From JARIHD01 sp035629475 (lineage in GTDB: Bacteria; Patescibacteriota; Saccharimonadia; Saccharimonadales; UBA4665): a stretch of DNA of 45,022 bases. The notes beneath the pieces were generated by a model. It searched no databases. It saw only the letters and a list, made by a program, of their open reading frames with translations, and was not told where the DNA came from. Made by a program: the position numbers and the translations under genes. Location of the stretch: positions 1 to 45,022 of the forward strand of contig DASPHS010000039.1 of NCBI GenBank assembly GCA_035629475.1, written 5' to 3'. Below, piece after piece: positions 40,750-45,022 of this stretch. Within the stretch, counting starts at the first letter, position 1. Each line of letters opens with the position of its first letter.

Positions 40750-41235
40750 CTAAAGAAAATAATCGTAGGATTTGCGGTTGTACTCTGCTGCGCTATAGAT
40801 GTCTGCCCCGCCCGCATTCCAGAGGGCAAATTCGCCAATGCCTGACTCTAATGTCAATCTGCTGCAGGTGGTGCAGTACGGATCGCCCGCATCGGTGAAG
40901 TTACCTTCAATGTCTACCCTCATGAAATACAGCACAGAGTCTTCAATTTTATCGGGATTACGCTTACAGGCATCAATAATCGCCCGCCATTCGGCATGAG
41001 TGCAACACGTTTTATCGAATTTAGGCTTTCTTTGCAGTTCGTACACATCATTGCACGTACGATTGTCCACATCATCAAACGCCGGCCCATTGTAGCCTTT
41101 GCCAATGATTTCGCCGTCTTTTATGACAACCGTTCCACATAAACCGCGTAGGCACTTTGCCTGTTCGGCTAGTTTGCCTGCTGCAATAAAGAAGGGGCGG
41201 ATGGTTTTGAGGTCATCTCCAATGATTCTTTTCAT
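40750..41235 (-). CDS. dCMP deaminase-like protein
   Basis: 161 aa from the ATG at 41235. Cytidine/deoxycytidylate deaminase fold: GTVVIKDGEIIGKGYNG, catalytic THAEWRAI (zinc His and proton-shuttle Glu), then PYCTTCSR with the two zinc cysteines, and LESGIGEFALW. It should make dUMP from dCMP, or act on a related base, feeding thymidylate synthesis. Extra Cys pair (TCCTH) precedes HAE. The start is chosen because MKRIIGDD begins the domain; the frame upstream to 41361 runs back through the terminator hairpin. Confidence 0.88.
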   Translation of the reverse strand: MKRIIGDDLKTIRPFFIAAGKLAEQAKCLRGLCGTVVIKDGEIIGKGYNGPAFDDVDNRTCNDVYELQRKPKFDKTCCTHAEWRAIIDACKRNPDKIEDSVLYFMRVDIEGNFTDAGDPYCTTCSRLTLESGIGEFALWNAGGADIYSAAEYNRKSYDYFL

Positions 41236-41285
41236 ATCTGTAATGGTATCAGATTCGCAGGCTGGAGTTAGAATAACGCATAACA

Positions 41286-41309
41286 AAAAACCGGGCGTAG
41301 GCCCGGTTG
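41286..41309 (-). terminator. Terminator after the 48-aa gene
   Basis: On the minus strand AACCGGGCC, loop TAC, GCCCGGTT then TTTTTT. It lies about 22 nt after the stop of the 48-aa gene and upstream of the deaminase start. Confidence 0.88.
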
Positions 41310-41330
41310 CAAAAGAATGATGGGATAGAT

Positions 41331-41477
41331 TTAAGCCAGTTCGTGGCGGAGTCTGCGCCACTTGCGCACTTGCATGCGGTTTGCTTTGTCATCAGCGTCG
41401 CTATCGACGTAGTTGTAGTCATCAAGTTGGATGGTCGCGATCTGTGTTGGGTGGGACAAGATCTTTACTTTCTTCAT
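41331..41477 (-). CDS. Small basic protein, 48 aa
   Basis: A short gene between the MscS and deaminase genes, easily missed at common length cut-offs. It starts MKKVKILSHPTQIATIQLDD, continues with NYVDSDADDKANRMQVRKWR and ends RLRHELA. The reading frame is intact, a strong intrinsic terminator follows at 41286-41309, and AAGGGGG lies ~14 nt upstream. A strand-like start and a very basic helical end suggest a nucleic-acid or ribosome-binding peptide; function unknown. Confidence 0.7.
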   Translation of the reverse strand: MKKVKILSHPTQIATIQLDDYNYVDSDADDKANRMQVRKWRRLRHELA

Positions 41478-41591
41478 GGCTTTTTCGAACCCCCTTATGA
41501 TTTATGGTAATTCCATAGTATGCTGGCAGGCTGTGAATCAACTGTAAGATTTCTAACTAGCGAGACGTGATTAAAATGACTCCTGCCCCTG

Positions 41592-42668
41592 TTATGAGGG
41601 CTTTTTGTCGTTGCGCCTGGTCTTGCTCCGGGCATAGGCACCAGACTTTTTAAGCGGGTTCAGGAGCAGCTGCTGGGCAAATTCCTCAGGGCTGGGCAGC
41701 TGCTTGCGCTGCAGTGTCGATTTACGGGCGTTTTGTACGGTCCGGGCAAAACGCTTGTCGGCCTCAACGTCCGCATACCTGGCAATCGGTTCGTTTTCCA
41801 GGACGGGCTTTTTGTTCTCTTCGTCCATTTCCTTCATGTTCTTGACGGCGTAATCCTGTAGCAGCCATTCACGACCTGGTGCGGTTTCACCCACAGCGAC
41901 GATGTGCCACAATTTAGGTCCTACTTCGTCTTTGTGCATGATGTGCAACGGCCGGACGACCATCAGCGGGCCGGTGGGAAGCCGTAGGTTGGTCTGTTCG
42001 ATAAGGTTAAGACCTTTTTCCAGGTCGGACACGAAAATGTCGATGGCTAGTGTCCGGACACCTTTTGGTGACACCCGCACGCCCTGGATGTTCTGGTTGC
42101 TAATCCAAATGATTTCTCCGTTCAGGCCACGGATACGGGTGGAACGCAGTGTTACGCGCTCCACGACGCCTTGTAAGTCACCAAAGGGCTCTAATTTGAC
42201 GTGGTCGCCCACTCCAAACCAATGTTCAGCCATCATTACGCCGCCATATGCCAGGTCGCGCAGGATGGGCGCAATGGTAGCACCGGCGATTACGGCAACA
42301 AGGGCGCTGGCACCGATAAGGGCTGTCGGTTGTTGCCCGGGGTGGGAGTAAGCCCACCAAAAGTACAGCGCAAAGACTACGAAGACGACGCGTATCAGGG
42401 CGATGAACAGCACGGTGAGCGTCTCGATGCGACGCAGCTGGTTCACTTCACGCAAGTCCTGGGTTTTATCGGCCCGGGTGCTGAGCACACGCGTAAACCG
42501 TCGCAACAGTGCCGCCACAATGCGCCCTAAAACGACTGCAATGGTCATGGCCACGATGAACGTTATGATCGATTCGGCATTGAAGAACGTGCCAGAAACA
42601 CGGTCTAACAGATTTTTTGAACGCTCAAACGCTTGGTCGAGCTGCTGATCGGCGAAAAGATGTATCAT
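41592..42668 (-). CDS. Mechanosensitive channel, MscS family
   Basis: 358 aa. Three or so membrane helices in the first 150 residues (ITFIVAMTIAVVLGRIVAALL, LFIALIRVVFVVFALYFWWAY, LIGASALVAVIAGATIAPIL as the pore-lining TM3), then the MscS beta domain (HWFGVGDHVKLEPFGDLQGV, VERVTLRSTRIRGLNGEIIW, SNQNI). It releases solutes on membrane tension. A C-terminal extension of about 100 charged residues is basic and variable. Confidence 0.9.
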   Translation of the reverse strand: MIHLFADQQLDQAFERSKNLLDRVSGTFFNAESIITFIVAMTIAVVLGRIVAALLRRFTRVLSTRADKTQDLREVNQLRRIETLTVLFIALIRVVFVVFALYFWWAYSHPGQQPTALIGASALVAVIAGATIAPILRDLAYGGVMMAEHWFGVGDHVKLEPFGDLQGVVERVTLRSTRIRGLNGEIIWISNQNIQGVRVSPKGVRTLAIDIFVSDLEKGLNLIEQTNLRLPTGPLMVVRPLHIMHKDEVGPKLWHIVAVGETAPGREWLLQDYAVKNMKEMDEENKKPVLENEPIARYADVEADKRFARTVQNARKSTLQRKQLPSPEEFAQQLLLNPLKKSGAYARSKTRRNDKKPS

Positions 42669-42713
42669 ATATACCCTAATCCTAGTATATATTGCGCCAA
42701 GTGCCTAGGGTGC

Positions 42714-43910
42714 TTACTTGGTTTTGTCGTAGAGGGTCACGGGTACGCCCCGATCGTTGGCCTTGGTCAGGAAGTCCTTCAGGATCGTCTTTGATTCGGT
42801 GCTCTGGAAGTATGACCAGTCGGTTGCCTCGCCCGCCTCGCTTTTATCTTCGCTAAACAGGTTCACAAATACACGGTACTCGTTCTGCTGGTAGTCCTGG
42901 GTACTTTCGGCGGTTGTCAGTATGTCGGCCAGGATTGCCTTGCGCTCATTAGCGGTTATATTCACGCGTCGGTCGTCGTCCTGGGTGTACTTGGCAGCAA
43001 AGGAGCCGGTGTTATACCAGATATCACGGATGCGTAGTTCGCGCGCGGCCTCAATGGCCAGTTCGGGCTGTAGGAACTCGGCGGCCTTAAAGATTTCGCG
43101 GCGCTGGGCTTGTGCGTTAGAGACCCAAGGGAATCCCTGGATGCCAATGCTGTCGATACTCCCCCGGGTAATTTCCTGCAGGTATGGCACGAGGCTGATG
43201 TAATCGCCATTATTGTATTCCAGGTCATTGGGGTCATAGGTGGTCGCACTCAGCAATACGCTGGCCTTGGCCTTCGGGAAATACTTTTTCATGGTGCTCA
43301 CGTACTTGTTCACGGATAGCGAAAAGTCTCGCGGTTCAGTGTCTTTGTTGTTCCATAATGGCGTGTTGCTTTCCGGGAATGGCACCCACAGGCCCATCAT
43401 TTGGTCGGTCACGCCAGCATCCTTTAGTTTTTGGAAATAGGTGTTCATACCGGCATCATATGCCCCGCTGAGGTACGTTTTGTATGACATTGGCCCATCG
43501 CCTACATATGGCTCGGCGATGACAATCGGGCTGACCTTAGCGGCGGCGAAGGTCTTCAGTTGCGCGGCCATTTTGGCGGCATCACCTGCGGCGGTGTTGT
43601 TGTCCGAGAAGCTGGTAAATAGCATCATCCGGTTGGTAGCTTGCGAGCCACACAGCTCCTGGTACTGCTGCAATTTACCGAGGTAGGGGTCTTTGCTGTA
43701 GCCGGTAAGTGCCAACGCCTGCTTTTTGGAACAGGTGGCAGTCATTTCTTTTTCAATTTGTTGCAAGGCTGTCGTGTCCTTGCCGCCAAATGCTCCTTTG
43801 ATGAGTGTAGCAAGGTCATCGTTGACCGAAAGGCCTACAGTCAGGGCGCCAAAAAAGACGACCAGACTAATAATGATAGCGTTTACGACGAGGAGTTCTT
43901 TGCGTTTCAT
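42714..43910 (-). CDS. Membrane-anchored TIM-barrel-like glycosidase domain protein
   Basis: 398 aa. One N-terminal membrane segment (about 7-28), then an extracytoplasmic domain that reads as a (beta/alpha)8 barrel related to glycosidases (RMMLFTSFSDNN, PIVIAEPYVGDGPMSY, MMGLWVPFPESNTPLW, IDSIGIQGFPWVSN), with several Glu/Asp candidates (E in AEPY, E in FPES) but no family I can name. Its ATG overlaps the stop of the GT2 synthase gene (ATGA, 43907-43910). This suggests a polymer-trimming or modifying partner, analogous in role to PgaB, which also has a glycosidase-like domain (inference). Confidence 0.7.
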   Translation of the reverse strand: MKRKELLVVNAIIISLVVFFGALTVGLSVNDDLATLIKGAFGGKDTTALQQIEKEMTATCSKKQALALTGYSKDPYLGKLQQYQELCGSQATNRMMLFTSFSDNNTAAGDAAKMAAQLKTFAAAKVSPIVIAEPYVGDGPMSYKTYLSGAYDAGMNTYFQKLKDAGVTDQMMGLWVPFPESNTPLWNNKDTEPRDFSLSVNKYVSTMKKYFPKAKASVLLSATTYDPNDLEYNNGDYISLVPYLQEITRGSIDSIGIQGFPWVSNAQAQRREIFKAAEFLQPELAIEAARELRIRDIWYNTGSFAAKYTQDDDRRVNITANERKAILADILTTAESTQDYQQNEYRVFVNLFSEDKSEAGEATDWSYFQSTESKTILKDFLTKANDRGVPVTLYDKTK

Positions 43911-45022
43911 ACTTTCTCACCCTCCAGGAAGTTACCGATACCCTTACGGTCCCAGCGTTGCCATTCAACATCTTTACCTTGGCGAATCATCTTGAGGCTC
44001 TTGTGGAGGGCCAGGAATTCAATCCAATCCAGCATGTAGAACAGTGGCCAGAAGAATGGGAAGCTAAAGATCAACAGTGGTCGCGGCTTGCTGCTGTGGA
44101 AGAACGACACAGCAATGAACACGAGCATAATGAACAGGAGACCGATGGCCAGCGATAGATACTCACTGGTTACCAGGCTATAAGCAATCGCAATCGCAAT
44201 CGCGATAGGTTCAAAAAGCAGCTGAATCTCAGCCAAGAGTGAGAACGGCAGGATGAAGAATGACAGGAAAAAGTTATGCTTTTCTTCGGTTGAGAAAAAG
44301 AGCGAGCGATATTTGCGGAACGTGTCCAAGCGCCCCTTCTTCCAGCGTACGCGCTGTGAAATCAGGTCGCCCACCCGGGCTGCGCCTTCGGTGTAGCAGA
44401 CGACGTCTTCGGCGTACGTCGAGCGGAGCCCGTGGAATTTAGTGCGCATGGACATCTCGATGTCCTCGGTTTTATTCAGGGTATCGAACAAGCCGATAGT
44501 CTTGAACACTTCGCGGCGGAACGAAGCGCAGGCGCCACCAAAGATATATTCTGCGCCTAGAATGGCGTGGGCACGCTTGTTGTAGAAGCCAAAGTAGTAT
44601 TCCATTTGCTGAGCGAGGCCGACAACGGTACTGGCGTTAATGACTTCGACGTTACCGACGACAGCCATAATCTTGTCGTCCAGGTAGTACTTGACGAGCT
44701 TTTGCAGCGCCCCTGCCTCCAGGGCTGAGTCGGCGTCCATAGTCAGGATGATGTCGCCCTTGGACATTTTGATACCGGTATTAAGTGCCTTCCCCTTGCC
44801 TTCATTCTGCTTGTACAGATAGCCAACGCGGCGGACATTGTTGCGCTTGGTCTCTTTGACTTCACGTAAGTAGTCCTTGATAACCTGGTCAGAATTGTCG
44901 GTGGAGCCGTCATTAATAATGATAAGTTCGGTATTCTTGTAGCCGTTGTCCAGGACGGACTGAATGGTCTTGATGATGCCCGCTTCTTCATTCCAGGCGG
45001 GGACGATTACTGAGATAAGTGG
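43907..45022 (-). CDS. Processive GT2 polysaccharide synthase (5' end outside window)
   Basis: 371 codons are visible; the frame is open to the window edge and already inside the domain (PLISVIVPAWNEEAG), so the N-terminus is missing. Motifs: IINDGSTDNS, DxD in LTMDADSALEAG, TEDIEMSMR with the catalytic Asp, and QRVRWKKGR (the QxxRW box of processive synthases). Several membrane helices follow. The set matches hyaluronan/PgaC/cellulose-synthase-type enzymes that polymerise and extrude a polysaccharide. Product unknown. Coupled to the downstream barrel protein by an ATGA overlap. Confidence 0.92.
   Translation of the reverse strand, partial: PLISVIVPAWNEEAGIIKTIQSVLDNGYKNTELIIINDGSTDNSDQVIKDYLREVKETKRNNVRRVGYLYKQNEGKGKALNTGIKMSKGDIILTMDADSALEAGALQKLVKYYLDDKIMAVVGNVEVINASTVVGLAQQMEYYFGFYNKRAHAILGAEYIFGGACASFRREVFKTIGLFDTLNKTEDIEMSMRTKFHGLRSTYAEDVVCYTEGAARVGDLISQRVRWKKGRLDTFRKYRSLFFSTEEKHNFFLSFFILPFSLLAEIQLLFEPIAIAIAIAYSLVTSEYLSLAIGLLFIMLVFIAVSFFHSSKPRPLLIFSFPFFWPLFYMLDWIEFLALHKSLKMIRQGKDVEWQRWDRKGIGNFLEGEKV

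Noticed and set aside
41307..41510. 67-aa plus-strand open frame
   Set aside because: Lies antisense to the 48-aa minus-strand gene, which has a matching terminator and more protein-like composition.
1..45022. CRISPR arrays, insertion sequences, prophage or integrase genes
   Set aside because: No regularly spaced direct repeats, transposase motifs or phage structural genes were found. The three hairpin repeats lack coding capacity and target duplications.

Overview
The window looks like part of a small-genome Candidate Phyla Radiation bacterium, most likely Candidatus Saccharibacteria (TM7) or a close relative. The evidence is a compact F-type ATPase operon beside very few biosynthetic genes, many short membrane-anchored proteins of unknown function, a lone type II NADH dehydrogenase, a group I intron inside a tRNA, and many divergent proteins without clear families. 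GC content is near 50%. UGA is used as a stop (for example at 25647-25649), so the code is standard rather than the UGA-Gly code of SR1/Gracilibacteria. The lineage is inferred from gene content; no rRNA lies in the window.

Layout. 1-1843: three small unknown genes. 1844-8299: sensor histidine kinase, baeRF-type release-factor-like protein, GH13 alpha-glucosidase, GT4 glycosyltransferase and a membrane-anchored esterase. 8396-8718: a tRNA-Asn(GUU) interrupted by a 248-nt group I intron, preceded by a long hairpin repeat; then smpB. 9493-13346: a glycan-type locus with a degenerate GT-A protein, two tandem paralogous clan GH-A-like proteins and a GT2. 13330-16356: nuclease, lipid kinase, corrinoid adenosyltransferase, an unknown gene and a glutaredoxin. 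16506-23341: complete ATP synthase operon (atpI/Z-like, B, E, F, H, A, G, an extra 72-aa ORF, D, C) with a palindrome in its promoter. 23404-27116: two divergent proteins with beta-carbonic-anhydrase-type zinc motifs, flanking two unknown genes. 27388-33177: MIP channel, helicase-nuclease fusion, small secreted protein and NDH-2. 33208-37150: galU plus envelope proteins. 37253-41477: FAD-linked oxidase, EEP hydrolase, HAD phosphatase, dCMP deaminase and a 48-aa gene too short for usual ORF cut-offs. 41592-45022: MscS channel and an operon of an extracytoplasmic TIM-barrel-like protein with a QxxRW polysaccharide synthase that runs off the window.

How the genes work together. ATP synthase, NDH-2 and the FAD-linked oxidase are the visible bioenergetic parts. 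Most of the remaining recognisable genes build, trim or anchor surface glycans and envelope proteins. SmpB, the baeRF protein and the tRNA belong to translation.

The most notable signals are: (i) a family of three long imperfect hairpins (about 118-144 bp) with a conserved core and arms that differ in sequence yet keep pairing; (ii) the intron in tRNA-Asn, splitting the anticodon after U35; (iii) the coupled extra ORF between atpG and atpD carrying an intrinsic-terminator-like hairpin, and a second gene (15582-16013) with the same kind of internal terminator; (iv) about ten genes whose -10 box lies only 5-9 nt before the start codon with no Shine-Dalgarno, pointing to widespread leaderless transcription; (v) the pair of carbonic-anhydrase-like proteins.
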